DNA of 64,000 bases from AP-15 sp035509615 (GCA_035509615.1 DATJLK010000057.1:1-64000); one strand, 5' to 3'; positions 16,720-25,462 are shown, numbered from the stretch's first letter. A program made the numbers and translations. Notes: a model not told the origin generated them from the letters alone.

Positions 16720-17739
16720 ATGAGCCGGGAGATGGCGAGGGCCCTGCGGCGCGAGAAGCCGCTGGCAGCCGAGCGCGGCGGCGTCGATGCCGATCTCAAT
16801 GTCGCCCGGCGCGTGCTGAGGGCGGAGATCAACGGCCTCGAAAGTCTTTCCGCAGCACTTGATGCCCGGTTCACCACCGCGGTCGATTTGTGCCGAGCGG
16901 TGCGCGGACGCATCATTGTCACCGGCATCGGCAAAAGCGGTCATGTCGCCCGCAAGATCGCCGCCACGCTGGCCTCGACCGGAACCCCGGCCCAATTTGT
17001 CCACGCCGGCGAGGCAAGCCATGGCGATCTCGGCATGATTGCCGGCGAGGATGCGATCCTGGCACTGTCAAATTCCGGCGAAACATCCGAATTTGCCGAT
17101 ATCATCGCCTATTCGCGCCGCTTCGGGATCCCGCTGATCGCGGTGACCGCGGGTGCGCGCTCGACGCTCGCTGCGGCGGCTGACACGGTTTTGTTGCTGC
17201 CTGCATCAGCCGAAGCCTGCCCGATGGGCTTGGCGCCGACGACATCGACAACCGCGATGATGGCGCTCGGCGATGCGCTCGCCATCGCCCTGCTCGAACG
17301 GCGCGGCTTTTCGACAGCGGATTTTCGCTTATTCCATCCGGGCGGGCGGCTCGGCAGGCGGTTGCTGAGGGTCGCCGATATCATGCATGTCGGCGACGCC
17401 GTACCGCTGGTCGCCCCCGACGCGCGCATGTCCGAAGCGATTTTGGTGATGACCGCCAAGAGCTTTGGCTGTGTCGGCGCCTGTGACGGCGAAGGACGGC
17501 TGATCGGCATCGTCACCGATGGCGATCTGCGCCGCCATATGGGCGATTCGCTGCTGACGCTGCCGGTCGCCGACATCATGAACTCGTCGCCAAAGACGAT
17601 CGGCGCCGCCGCGCTCGCCGCCGAAGCGTTGCTTCTGATGAACCGCTCCGCGATCACTTCGCTGTTTGTGCTTGATGATGCCAGCCATACGATCGGATTT
17701 TTGCATATGCACGATTGTTTGCGAGCCGGTGTCGCCTGA
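16720..17739 (+). CDS. kdsD: Arabinose-5-phosphate isomerase (KpsF/GutQ family)
   Basis: It converts ribulose 5-phosphate to arabinose 5-phosphate, the first committed step to Kdo. The 339-aa protein has an N-terminal SIS domain (VTGIGKSGHVARKIAATLASTGTPA near 68, ALSNSGETSEFADII near 110, ACPMGLAPTTSTT near 167). Two C-terminal CBS domains follow (VADIMHVGDAVPLV and VADIMNSSPKTIG). The start at 16720 is uncertain; ATG at 16732 with GGGAG just before it is an alternative. It heads the lptC-lptA-lptB run, tying Kdo supply to LPS export. Confidence 0.92.
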   Translation: MSREMARALRREKPLAAERGGVDADLNVARRVLRAEINGLESLSAALDARFTTAVDLCRAVRGRIIVTGIGKSGHVARKIAATLASTGTPAQFVHAGEASHGDLGMIAGEDAILALSNSGETSEFADIIAYSRRFGIPLIAVTAGARSTLAAAADTVLLLPASAEACPMGLAPTTSTTAMMALGDALAIALLERRGFSTADFRLFHPGGRLGRRLLRVADIMHVGDAVPLVAPDARMSEAILVMTAKSFGCVGACDGEGRLIGIVTDGDLRRHMGDSLLTLPVADIMNSSPKTIGAAALAAEALLLMNRSAITSLFVLDDASHTIGFLHMHDCLRAGVA

Positions 17740-17745
17740 GCGGTG

Positions 17746-18765
17746 ATGGCGGATCGGGCGATGAATGCGTTGCAGCCGGGAGCCGGGCTCGCCCGCAGCG
17801 CACCGGCGTTGGCGGAGGCGCGGCCGTCCGACCGGCACGATACAGCGCGCCGCAACGGCTTCGGCACCGATCCCTACAGCCTGGCTGTCGCGCTGCTCAA
17901 GCGGGTGCTGCCGGTAATCGGGGTTTCGCTCTTGCTGCTGGTGGCCGCATGGCCGCGGCTTGCCCCGCTGCTGGAAAGCGTTCGGCTCAACATCTCCGGC
18001 ATCGATCTGCGCGCCGCCCGTGAACTCACCATGCTCAATCCCCGATATGCCGGGACCGACCGGCTCAATCGGCCGTTTGTGATCACGGCTGCCGTCGGCC
18101 ACCAGCTGCCGGATCGCGACGATCTGATGTCGCTTGAAAAGCCGCGGGCGGTCATGATCGTCCACGATGGGGCGAGGGTCGTGCTGACCGCAGCGACCGG
18201 CATCTATCAGTCGCAGCCGCAACTGCTCGATCTATTCGACAACGTCGTTCTGACGCACCAGAACGGCACCCAATTTGTGACCCAGCGGGCGCATGCCAAT
18301 CTCGCCGACAACACCGCCGAAGGCCATGTTCCGATCGAGGGGCATGGGCCCTCGGGCGATATCTGGGGCCAGGGCTTCCGCATCCTCGACAAGGGCGACA
18401 CAATCATCTTTACGGGGCGGTCGCGCGCCATTGTCCGCGGCACCGAGCCTGCCAAGCCGGCGGCGGCACCGCCCGAACCGCCGGCAAAGGTTTTGCGGAC
18501 GGCGGCAGCGATCGAGGCTGCCGCTACCGCACCCACGAACGCAGCCGGGGATCGAGCGCCCGGGGATCGCGCGCCGGCACCGGCGGCCGGCGGGATGCGC
18601 GCGGCGGCCGCGCCACCGGCGGGTGACCATCCTGCGGCGGTTCATCACCGGACGATGGCGGCGCATCATCGTGCGAGATGGCGGCATCATCCCGTCGGGC
18701 GAGCGCGCACGGCCTCAGCGGCCGATGGATCGATGATCCGCAAATCCGAAGATCATGCCGAGTAG
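17746..18765 (+). CDS. lptC: LPS export periplasmic-bridge anchor LptC, with long C-terminal extension
   Basis: LptC passes LPS from the LptBFG extractor to LptA. One N-terminal TM (VLPVIGVSLLLLVAAWP, about 49-65) is followed by the LptC fold: LNPRYAGTDRLNRPFVITA near 100, then PQLLDLFDNVVLTHQNGTQF near 150 and EGHGPSGDIWGQGFRI near 195. Residues from about 225 to 339 are low-complexity (Ala/Pro/Arg/His) and have no counterpart in usual LptC of about 200-230 aa. The start is ATG at 17746 or GTG at 17743. The gene overlaps lptA by 11 nt. Confidence 0.85.
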   Translation: MADRAMNALQPGAGLARSAPALAEARPSDRHDTARRNGFGTDPYSLAVALLKRVLPVIGVSLLLLVAAWPRLAPLLESVRLNISGIDLRAARELTMLNPRYAGTDRLNRPFVITAAVGHQLPDRDDLMSLEKPRAVMIVHDGARVVLTAATGIYQSQPQLLDLFDNVVLTHQNGTQFVTQRAHANLADNTAEGHVPIEGHGPSGDIWGQGFRILDKGDTIIFTGRSRAIVRGTEPAKPAAAPPEPPAKVLRTAAAIEAAATAPTNAAGDRAPGDRAPAPAAGGMRAAAAPPAGDHPAAVHHRTMAAHHRARWRHHPVGRARTASAADGSMIRKSEDHAE

Positions 18766-19876
18766 CCGGCATGGGTCGCGATGGCCGGTGCCGGACTGCT
18801 CCGGTCGGGAGCTGCGGCGGCTGGTCCTGGGGTTGGTCTTGGTGCTGGCCGGTTGGGTGCATGAACCGCCTTTTGCCGCAGCACAGGGGCTCAATCCGCT
18901 CGGGGCTACGGCCGGTTCGCAACCAATAGACATTACCGCCGATACCGGCATCGAATGGGATCAGGACAAGCAAGTCTATATCGCCCGCGGCAATGCCGTG
19001 GCGATACGCGGCACGAGCGAGGTGCACGCCGATGTCCTGACCGCCCATTACCGCCCGAGCAAAGGCAAATCGGGAGAGGGCGGCAACGAGGTCTACCGGC
19101 TCGATGCCGATGGCCATGTCGTGATCAAGGGACCGAACCGGACGATCATCGGCGATCAGGCAGTCTATGACGTCGATCAACAGATCGGCATCGTCACCGG
19201 CCGGCATCTGCAGCTGACGACCCCGACCGACGTCGTAACCGCCCGCGACAGTCTCGAATGGTATGACCAGCAGCAGGTCGCCGTTGCCCGTGGCGATGCC
19301 GTCGCGATCCGCGGCAACCGCCGTATCCGGGCCGATGTGCTGACCGCGCATTTCATCAAGGACAAGAGCGCGACGGGCCCGCCGCCCGGCGGAAAACCCG
19401 TTGACGGCAAATCTGCGCCCCGCCGGATGGCGGCGAAATCTGCCGCTCCGACATCCGCGGCGGCGGTCAAGCCGGGGCGGGCGGCAGGACCAGCAAGATC
19501 GGGCGCCGGCAACGGAGCCGTCGATGCGGACGCAAGCAATTCGCGGATCAGCCGGGTCGACGCCCAGGGCCATGTCGTCGTCGTCACCGCGACCGATATC
19601 GGCGAGGGCGATTACGGGGTCTATAATGCCCTGACCGGGATCGTGACCTTGCTCGGCAATGTGACGATCACGCGCGGACAGGACGCCGTCAAAGGCCAGT
19701 ATGCGGTGGTGGATCTGAATACGAACGTCAGTCGGATGATGACCGTCGCCGCCAAGCCAGGCGCTCCGGCACCGCGTGTCGAAGGCTTGTTTTATCGGCA
19801 GGACGCGACACCCGGGGCGAAAGGCGCCCAGAAATCGAGCGCCAGGCATGCCGGCGCCGCGGCGCCAAAGTCATGA
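18755..19876 (+). CDS. lptA: LPS transport periplasmic bridge protein LptA (two OstA segments)
   Basis: A 373-aa secreted protein with a signal segment at about 21-45 (LVLGLVLVLAGW...AAAQ). Two OstA/LptA-like beta-jellyroll stretches follow: ITADTGIEWDQDKQVYIARGNAVAIRG near 55, and DSLEWYDQQQVAVARGDAVAIRGNR near 165. A Pro/Ala-rich linker (about 210-250) and a further strand set (DYGVYNALTGIVTLLGNVTITRG near 285) complete it. It is about twice the length of E. coli LptA. It bridges LptC and LptD. It overlaps lptC by 11 nt and lptB by 4 nt (ATGA), a sign of tight coupling. Confidence 0.85.
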   Translation: MPSSRHGSRWPVPDCSGRELRRLVLGLVLVLAGWVHEPPFAAAQGLNPLGATAGSQPIDITADTGIEWDQDKQVYIARGNAVAIRGTSEVHADVLTAHYRPSKGKSGEGGNEVYRLDADGHVVIKGPNRTIIGDQAVYDVDQQIGIVTGRHLQLTTPTDVVTARDSLEWYDQQQVAVARGDAVAIRGNRRIRADVLTAHFIKDKSATGPPPGGKPVDGKSAPRRMAAKSAAPTSAAAVKPGRAAGPARSGAGNGAVDADASNSRISRVDAQGHVVVVTATDIGEGDYGVYNALTGIVTLLGNVTITRGQDAVKGQYAVVDLNTNVSRMMTVAAKPGAPAPRVEGLFYRQDATPGAKGAQKSSARHAGAAAPKS

Positions 19877-20715
19877 AGCCGACCGGCAAACCCGGCAGTT
19901 CCGGGCCGCTCGGGATCGCCGAGTACGGCCCGCGACTGGTGGCCGATAACCGTGACCGCAGCCGGCGCGGCCCGGCCAGTCGAGCGCCCGTCGAACAGGG
20001 TCTGCGCGGGCAAGGGCTTGGCAAGAGCTTCAAACGCCGCCCGGTGCTGCGTGCCGTCAACATTTCGGTACAGCGCGGCGAGGTGGTCGGATTGCTGGGT
20101 CCAAATGGCGCCGGCAAGACCACCTGTTTTTATATCATCACCGGGCTGATCGCGGCTGACACCGGTCTCGTGACATTGGATGGCCAGGACATCACCGACT
20201 TGCCGATGTACCGCCGGGCGCGCCGCGGGATCGGTTATCTGCCACAGGAGGCCTCGATCTTTCGAGGGCTGACTGTCGAGCAGAATATCCGCGCCGTGTT
20301 GGAGGTCGTCGAAACCGACGCGGACGCGCGCGAAGCGATGCTCGACTCTCTGCTCGGGGAGTTTTCGATCACCCATCTGCGCCGCGCGCCGGCGATGGCG
20401 TTGTCGGGGGGCGAGCGGCGGCGCTGCGAGATTGCCCGGGCGCTTGCCACCCAGCCGCATTTTATTCTGCTCGATGAACCGCTTGCCGGTATCGACCCGA
20501 TCGCGGTCGGCGATATCCGCGATCTCATCGGTCATCTCAAGGACCGCGGGATCGGCGTGCTCATTACCGACCATAACGTGCGAGAAACGCTTGAAATCGT
20601 CGATCGCGGGTATATACTCCACGATGGTCAGGTGTTGATGGAAGGTCCACCCGCGGAAATCGTCGCAGATGCCGACGTGAGACGGGTTTTCCTCGGCGAT
20701 CGGTTTAGCCTATAA
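19873..20715 (+). CDS. lptB: LPS export ABC transporter ATPase LptB
   Basis: The motor ATPase of LPS extraction. Walker A is GPNGAGKTT near residue 76, the LptB-type Q-loop region is IGYLPQEASIFRGLTVEQNIRAVLE near 120, the signature ALSGGERRRCEIARAL is near 176, Walker B is ILLDEPLAGIDPIAVGDI near 197, and the switch His is in TDHNVRETL. About 40 residues precede the conserved RPVLRAVNISVQRGEV segment, longer than in E. coli (241 aa), so an internal start is possible. The partners lptF and lptG are not in the window. rpoN follows, as in most proteobacteria. Confidence 0.93.
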   Translation: MKPTGKPGSSGPLGIAEYGPRLVADNRDRSRRGPASRAPVEQGLRGQGLGKSFKRRPVLRAVNISVQRGEVVGLLGPNGAGKTTCFYIITGLIAADTGLVTLDGQDITDLPMYRRARRGIGYLPQEASIFRGLTVEQNIRAVLEVVETDADAREAMLDSLLGEFSITHLRRAPAMALSGGERRRCEIARALATQPHFILLDEPLAGIDPIAVGDIRDLIGHLKDRGIGVLITDHNVRETLEIVDRGYILHDGQVLMEGPPAEIVADADVRRVFLGDRFSL

Positions 20716-20746
20716 GCCGCTCCGAGCGGAGCGCGATGTGAACAGG

Positions 20747-22240
20747 ATGGCTTTTTCGCAGCGGCTTGAGTTGCGCCAGTCGCAGGCGTTGGTAATGACG
20801 CCGCAACTGCAGCAGGCCATCAAGATGCTGCAGCTTTCAAATCTTGAGCTGTACAATTTTGTCGACGCCGAGATCCAGCAGAACCCGCTGCTTGAGCGCC
20901 GCGAGCCGGCCGGCGAAGAAGGGCTGCTGCCCGCGGGCGATACTGTCGCCAATGCCGAAGCGGCGGCGACTGCGGCACTCCCCGAAGGTCTGGTTCGCGA
21001 TCTCGCCCCCGACGCTAGCGAGCACTGGCAGGCCGCTTCGGGAACCGAGGGTGATGGATCGCGCGATCTCGCCGAAGAGCCCATCGCCTGGCGCAGCCGC
21101 AACGGCGCGCTTGGGGCCGAAGACGGCCCCATACTCGAGCAAACGGCAGCGCGGCCCCGCACTTTGCGCGAGCACGTCGTGGAGCAGATCGGGACCGATC
21201 TCTGCGACCAGCGTGATCAGCTGATCGCCCTCCACCTGCTCGATCTGCTCGACGAGAACGGCTATCTCGGAGGTCCGCTCGAGACGATCGCAACCCTCCT
21301 CGGCTGCGACCTGCCGCGGGTCGAGGCGATCCTGGCACGCCTCCAGCAATTCGATCCGGCCGGGATTTTTGCACGCGATCTACCCGAATGTCTGGCGCTG
21401 CAGCTACGCGACCGCAACCGGCTCGATCCGGCAATGCAGGCGTTGCTCGATCACCTGCCGCTGCTCGCCGCCCGCAACATCCCGGCGCTGATCCGGGTGT
21501 GCCAGGTTGATGCCGAGGATATGGCCGAGATGATCGCCGAGATCAAATCGCTCGATCCCCGGCCGGGGCTCGCCTTTGATCCGCCGCTCGCTCAGCCGGT
21601 GGTGCCCGATATCCTGATGCGGGCCCAGCCCGAGGGCGGTTGGATTGTCGAACTCAATGCCGAAACACTGCCGCGTGTTCTCGTCAACAACAAGTATCAC
21701 GCGGAAATCAGCCGGATTGCCCGCAGCAAGGCGGAAAAGGATTATCTGACCGACCGGCTGCAAGCTGCGAACTGGCTGGTCAAATCGCTGCACCAGCGGG
21801 CCACGACCATTCTCAAGGTTGCTGCCGAAATCGTGCGCCAGCAGGACGCGTTTTTTCGGCGCGGGGTACAATCGTTGCGGCCGCTGATCCTGCGCGACAT
21901 CGCCGAAGCCATCGGGATGCACGAGAGCACGGTCAGCCGGGTGACGAGCAACAAGTACATGGCGACACCGCGCGGCCTCTACGAGCTCAAATACTTTTTT
22001 ACATCCTCGATCCCCGCTTCGAGTGGCGGTGATGCTCATTCGGCCGAAGCGGTGCGCCATCTGATCCGCAATCTGATCGACAACGAAACACCCAGCGCCA
22101 CCCTCTCCGACGAACGCATCGTCGAGTTGCTGCAGCGCGACGGGGTCGACATTGCACGACGCACGGTTGCCAAATACCGCGAAGCGATGCGCATCCCGTC
22201 CTCGGTGCAGCGCCGGCGCGAAAAGCTGCTTGTTCTGTAG
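20747..22240 (+). CDS. rpoN: RNA polymerase sigma-54 factor
   Basis: The alternative sigma factor for enhancer-dependent promoters. It is 497 aa from the ATG at 20747; an in-frame GTG at 20738 would add three residues. Region I is Gln/Leu-rich (QRLELRQSQALVMTPQLQQAIKMLQLSNLEL at 5-35), and an acidic region II follows. The core-binding domain begins near RTLREHVVEQIGTDL. The C-terminal helix-turn-helix includes ESTVSRVTSNKYMATPRGLYELKYFF. The RpoN box ARRTVAKYREAMRIPSS lies near the end. The position between lptB and hpf/ptsN is the conserved proteobacterial arrangement. Confidence 0.95.
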   Translation: MAFSQRLELRQSQALVMTPQLQQAIKMLQLSNLELYNFVDAEIQQNPLLERREPAGEEGLLPAGDTVANAEAAATAALPEGLVRDLAPDASEHWQAASGTEGDGSRDLAEEPIAWRSRNGALGAEDGPILEQTAARPRTLREHVVEQIGTDLCDQRDQLIALHLLDLLDENGYLGGPLETIATLLGCDLPRVEAILARLQQFDPAGIFARDLPECLALQLRDRNRLDPAMQALLDHLPLLAARNIPALIRVCQVDAEDMAEMIAEIKSLDPRPGLAFDPPLAQPVVPDILMRAQPEGGWIVELNAETLPRVLVNNKYHAEISRIARSKAEKDYLTDRLQAANWLVKSLHQRATTILKVAAEIVRQQDAFFRRGVQSLRPLILRDIAEAIGMHESTVSRVTSNKYMATPRGLYELKYFFTSSIPASSGGDAHSAEAVRHLIRNLIDNETPSATLSDERIVELLQRDGVDIARRTVAKYREAMRIPSSVQRRREKLLVL

Positions 22241-22265
22241 CCGACCATAGGATGGGTCGGCGTCC

Positions 22266-22351
22266 CGGTTTTTACACCGCGAATGGATCCGGGTCGGATC
22301 ATTGCCGGCTTGACCCGTTCGCCGAACCTCCCGACTTCGCGGTAAAAACCG
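22266..22351. repeat. Nested inverted repeat between rpoN and hpf
   Basis: Outer arms CGGTTTTTACaCCGCGAA (22266-22283, with an extra CA) and TTCGCGGTAAAAACCG (22336-22351) pair almost perfectly. Inner arms CGGGTC (22290-22295) and GACCCG (22312-22317) pair inside them. The structure ends 40 nt before the hpf start. It could be the rpoN terminator, an hpf leader structure or a small mobile palindrome. Confidence 0.5.
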
Positions 22352-22391
22352 CCCAAAGCGCGGGCTCTCCAGCTAGAAGGCGCTCTGACCC

Positions 22392-23024
22392 ATGCAGCTG
22401 ACCGTCACCGGCAAGCAGATCGACATCGGCAATGCGTTGCGCGCCCATGTCGAGGTCGAACTCGAGGCCATTCTGACCAAATATTTCAAGACCGCGATCG
22501 AGGCGCATGTCGTGATCGCAAAGGAAGCGCATCTGATCCGCGCCGAGGTTTCGCTGCATATCGGCCGCGGCATCGTCGTCAACGCCAGCAGCGGGCTGCA
22601 TGGCGATCCCTATGGCGCGTTCGATGCGGCCGCCCAACGCATTGCCAAGCAGTTGCGCCGCTACAAGCGGCGGCTGCGAGATCACCATGGTCAGGTCCGC
22701 GAGCCCGGCGAGCCGATCGAGAGCGCGCGCGATTATGTGCTGGCGCCGATTGCCGAGGACGACCTCGACGAACAGCAATCGACCGGTGCGCCGGCGGTCA
22801 TCGCCGAGATCAGCACCGAACTGCCGCGTCTGACGGTTGGCGAGGCCGTGATGCGGATGGATCTCGCCGATGTGCCGGTGCTACTGTTCCGCAACCGAGC
22901 CCATGGCGAACTGAACCTTGTCTATCGCCGAGCGGATGGCAATATCGGGTGGGTCGATCCGGTGCTTGATCCCGCCCGTCACGGGCAGCAACGGCCCGCG
23001 CGACAAATGGCAAACAGTGGCTGA
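22392..23024 (+). CDS. hpf: Ribosome hibernation promoting factor, long form
   Basis: A 210-aa protein that dimerises and silences 70S ribosomes in stationary phase. The N-terminal S30AE domain is clear (MQLTVTGKQIDIGNALRAHVEVELEAI at 1-27, then AFDAAAQRIAKQLRRYKRRLRDHH near 78-100). A linker leads to the C-terminal dimerisation domain (VGEAVMRMDLADVPVLLFRNRAHGELNLVYRRADGNIGWVDP, about 153-194). Position between rpoN and ptsN is conserved. The inverted repeat in its leader may affect expression. Confidence 0.93.
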   Translation: MQLTVTGKQIDIGNALRAHVEVELEAILTKYFKTAIEAHVVIAKEAHLIRAEVSLHIGRGIVVNASSGLHGDPYGAFDAAAQRIAKQLRRYKRRLRDHHGQVREPGEPIESARDYVLAPIAEDDLDEQQSTGAPAVIAEISTELPRLTVGEAVMRMDLADVPVLLFRNRAHGELNLVYRRADGNIGWVDPVLDPARHGQQRPARQMANSG

Positions 23025-23134
23025 AGTCTTCGTGTTATGCGGTCGCTTGTGGCCAGCGGTCGCTTGGCTTGGATGCAGCCTGTGCCCGAACCCACAGGAA
23101 AATTGAGACCGCCGGAGGATTGCCGAGCCAGATC

Positions 23135-23599
23135 ATGGATATAACTGATCTGATTACGCCGCGCAGCGTGGTCGCCCAGCTGCGTGCGACCAATAAGCGT
23201 CAGGCGCTGCAGGAGTTGGCTAAGCGCGCGGCAGTGGCAACCGGGATTCCTGACCGGGCAATCTTTGACGTGCTGATCGAGCGCGAGCGCCTCGGCTCGA
23301 CCGGGATCGGCATGGGCATCGGCATCCCCCACGGAAAGCTGCCTGGCCTCGATCGCTTTTGCGGGGTGTTCGCCCGGCTTGATCGTCCGATCCCGTTCGA
23401 GGCGATCGACGATCAGCCGGTCGATCTGATTTTTGTGCTGCTGGCGCCGGAAAACGCCGGGGCCGACCATCTCAAGGCGCTGGCTCGGGTGTCCCGTCTG
23501 CTGCGCGACCGCGCGGTTTGTGAGAAATTACGCGGGACCGATCGGCCAGATGCCCTCTATGCGCTGTTGACCGACATGACGGCCAGCGATGTCGCGTGA
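23135..23599 (+). CDS. ptsN: Nitrogen PTS enzyme IIA-Ntr
   Basis: A 154-aa regulatory phosphocarrier of the nitrogen phosphotransferase system. The phosphorylated histidine lies in GIGMGIGIPHGKLPGL (about residue 66), followed by the family's IPFEAIDDQPVDLIFVLLAPENAGADHLKALARVSRLLRD. The start ATG at 23135 (MDITDLITPRSVV) matches the conserved N-terminus; the longer frame upstream is not conserved. Partners PtsP and NPr are not in the window. Confidence 0.93.
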   Translation: MDITDLITPRSVVAQLRATNKRQALQELAKRAAVATGIPDRAIFDVLIERERLGSTGIGMGIGIPHGKLPGLDRFCGVFARLDRPIPFEAIDDQPVDLIFVLLAPENAGADHLKALARVSRLLRDRAVCEKLRGTDRPDALYALLTDMTASDVA

Positions 23600-23606
23600 T
23601 ACGGAC

Positions 23607-23822
23607 TCAGTGGACGCTGACCGGCTCCATATCGTGCTGGCGAACCGTCGCAAAGGCGATCTCGCGGTCGGGCAACACCGCGATCTGGGTCCCGTCCGCC
23701 GCGTGTACGGCGTAACCGCAAGCCCCGTCAATGATTACGCGCTTGATATAGGCGAGGTCCTGCATGCCGAGGAGCGCCAACTCGTGCACCGACATCTGCT
23801 TGATGCGTTCGATCCTGTCCAT
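23607..23822 (-). CDS. DUF1150 family protein
   Basis: A 71-aa protein with the DUF1150 pattern SVHELALLGMQDLAYIKRV, GYAVHAADGTQIAVLPDREIAF and the C-terminal VRQHDMEPVSVH. In alphaproteobacteria this small protein regularly follows the Hsp20 gene, as here (14 nt gap, same strand). The function is unknown; co-transcription under heat-shock control is likely. Confidence 0.85.
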   Translation of the reverse strand: MDRIERIKQMSVHELALLGMQDLAYIKRVIIDGACGYAVHAADGTQIAVLPDREIAFATVRQHDMEPVSVH

Positions 23823-23836
23823 GTTTCTGCCGTTGC

Positions 23837-24286
23837 CTAGTTTTCCGCGGTCGCTGCGATCTTCCTGGCAGCCGCCGCTGCGTTTTTGATTTCGACGGTT
23901 CTGACCCGGCTTTCGACTTCGGGCCGAACCAGGTCGACATGAAGAAGCCCGTTATCAAGCAATGCCCCGCTCACCTCGATCCCCTCCGCCAAGACAAAGG
24001 ACCGCTGGAACTGGCGGGCGGCGATGCCGCGATGCAGGTAAACCCGCTGGGCGTCATCAGCCTGCTTGCCGCGGATCACGAGCTGGTTGTCTTCGACGGT
24101 GATGGCAAGATCGCTCATTGCAAACCCGGCGACCGCGAGGGTTATGCGCAGTGCGTTCTCGCCGAGCTGTTCGATATTGTAGGGTGGATAGCCGTCGCTC
24201 GACACCTTGCTGACCCGATCGAGCGCGCGCTCGAAATGGTCGAACCCGAGCAGCAGCGGCGAGTTAAACAGCGATAATCGCGACAT
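23837..24286 (-). CDS. Hsp20/alpha-crystallin small heat-shock protein
   Basis: A 149-aa holdase chaperone of the IbpA type. It starts MSRLSLFNSPLLLGFDHFERALDRV, with YPPYNIEQLGENALRITLAVAGF at about 32-54. The alpha-crystallin domain ends in the VYLHRGIAARQFQRSFVLAEGIEV stretch (about 81-104) and GLLHVDLVRPEVESRVRTVEI. A ribosome binding site GAGGAGAAG lies just before the ATG. The 5' leader of about 80 nt could hold a thermosensor, but I could not identify a ROSE element convincingly. Confidence 0.92.
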   Translation of the reverse strand: MSRLSLFNSPLLLGFDHFERALDRVSKVSSDGYPPYNIEQLGENALRITLAVAGFAMSDLAITVEDNQLVIRGKQADDAQRVYLHRGIAARQFQRSFVLAEGIEVSGALLDNGLLHVDLVRPEVESRVRTVEIKNAAAAARKIAATAEN

Positions 24287-24370
24287 TCGGACTTCTCCTC
24301 AGCGGCGAGCGAGAAACCGAGATTGGACCCGTTGCGGCACCCAAACTCGGATTACTTGCGAATAACCGTA

Positions 24371-24398
24371 ATTTAGGTTTGTGCTATCCAGGATCAAG
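24371..24398 (-). promoter_or_regulatory. Putative sigma-32 (heat-shock) promoter of hsp20-DUF1150
   Basis: On the minus strand CTTGATC (24398-24392) is separated by 14 nt from CCTAAAT (24377-24371), close to the sigma-32 pattern CTTGAAA-N13/14-CCCATNT. It lies about 85 nt before the hsp20 start. Each box has two or so mismatches. Confidence 0.4.
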
Positions 24399-24510
24399 CG
24401 AAGGTTCGGGCGCCGCCCACCCCGCAATCGTCCTGGTGTGGCGCGTTCGGCCGACCAAACTGCGCCGATACCCGAACGCCGCGGGACTGTGGACGCGCTG
24501 GAGCAGGGCA

Positions 24511-25452
24511 ATGTCGAGAGCAAAGCTGAACTGGCTCATTCTCCTGGCGCTGTTCTGCGGTGCCTGCGTCGCCCTGGCGCCGATATCGGCCGACGCGCGC
24601 GCCGGCAGTTCCTATGGCGGTCGATCGTCGAGCTTTGGCAGCCGCGGGCTGCGCAGCTTTGAGAACAACGGCGCCCAACCCCTCAACCGCGGAACCGCCG
24701 CACCAAGGGGACCAAATTTTACCCCCGGCACACCGGCACCCGGTTATGGCGGCAGCCTGTTCCAGCGGCACCCGTTTTTGACCGGGCTGGCGGGCGGGCT
24801 CTTCGGCTCATGGCTGTTTGGACATGCCGCCAATGCCGAGGGCGGCGGCGCTGCCGGTTCGATGATCGGGACCCTGTTGTGGCTGGCGATCATCGGCCTT
24901 TTGGTGTGGTGGGTCGTGCGGATGTTTCGCGCCCGGGCTTTTTCGAACGGATGGCCGCGGCGCGACGCCGCCGGCTTGCGAGCACCCCCGGCCGGTGCAC
25001 TGGCCGCCGCGACCGCGGGGTTTCGCGGCCGGGACGTCAATTTTGCCGATGCCGATCTGCAGGCCTTTCAACGGTTGCATGCGGCAATCCAGGATGCCTG
25101 GAGCAATGGCGATCTGGGGCGGATGCGCCCGCTGATGACACCGGAGATGCTGGATTATTTCTCGCAGGAGCTGACGCGCGACCGGAGCCGCGGGCTGCGC
25201 AACATCGTTAACAACGTGCAGCTCGTCAGCGGCGAACTGACCGAGGGGTGGGACGAAGGCGACCGGCAGTATGCAACCGCGTTTCTGCGCTGGCGCGCGA
25301 TCGATTACGTGCTGCGCCTTGGCGCACCAAGCGGAGACCGCAGCGCCCTGGTCAGCGGCGACCCGCAGGCGCCGGCCGAGTTTGAGGAGGTGTGGACCTT
25401 TGTCCGCCGACGCGGCGGCGACTGGCTGTTGTCGGCGATCCAGCAGGTGTGA
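24511..25452 (+). CDS. Tim44-like domain membrane protein
   Basis: A 313-aa protein. It has an N-terminal signal/TM (LILLALFCGACVALAPISADARA, about 9-31) and a Gly/Ser/Arg-rich low-complexity segment (about 32-80). A glycine-rich hydrophobic stretch (FLTGLAGGLFGSWLFG) and a second TM (SMIGTLLWLAIIGLLVWWVVRMF, about 117-139) follow. The C-terminal Tim44-like domain runs from ADLQAFQRLHAAIQDAWSNGDLGRMRPLMTPEML to VWTFVRRRGGDWLLSAIQQV. These proteins are common in proteobacteria and only loosely understood. The start at 24511 gives the signal sequence; longer readings do not look coding. It is divergent from hsp20. Confidence 0.8.
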   Translation: MSRAKLNWLILLALFCGACVALAPISADARAGSSYGGRSSSFGSRGLRSFENNGAQPLNRGTAAPRGPNFTPGTPAPGYGGSLFQRHPFLTGLAGGLFGSWLFGHAANAEGGGAAGSMIGTLLWLAIIGLLVWWVVRMFRARAFSNGWPRRDAAGLRAPPAGALAAATAGFRGRDVNFADADLQAFQRLHAAIQDAWSNGDLGRMRPLMTPEMLDYFSQELTRDRSRGLRNIVNNVQLVSGELTEGWDEGDRQYATAFLRWRAIDYVLRLGAPSGDRSALVSGDPQAPAEFEEVWTFVRRRGGDWLLSAIQQV

Positions 25453-25462
25453 AGGCGATCGG

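Noticed and set aside
24287..24370. A ROSE-type RNA thermometer in the hsp20 leader
   Set aside because: The leader length fits, but I could not find the conserved short pairing element opposite the ribosome binding site; left unclaimed.
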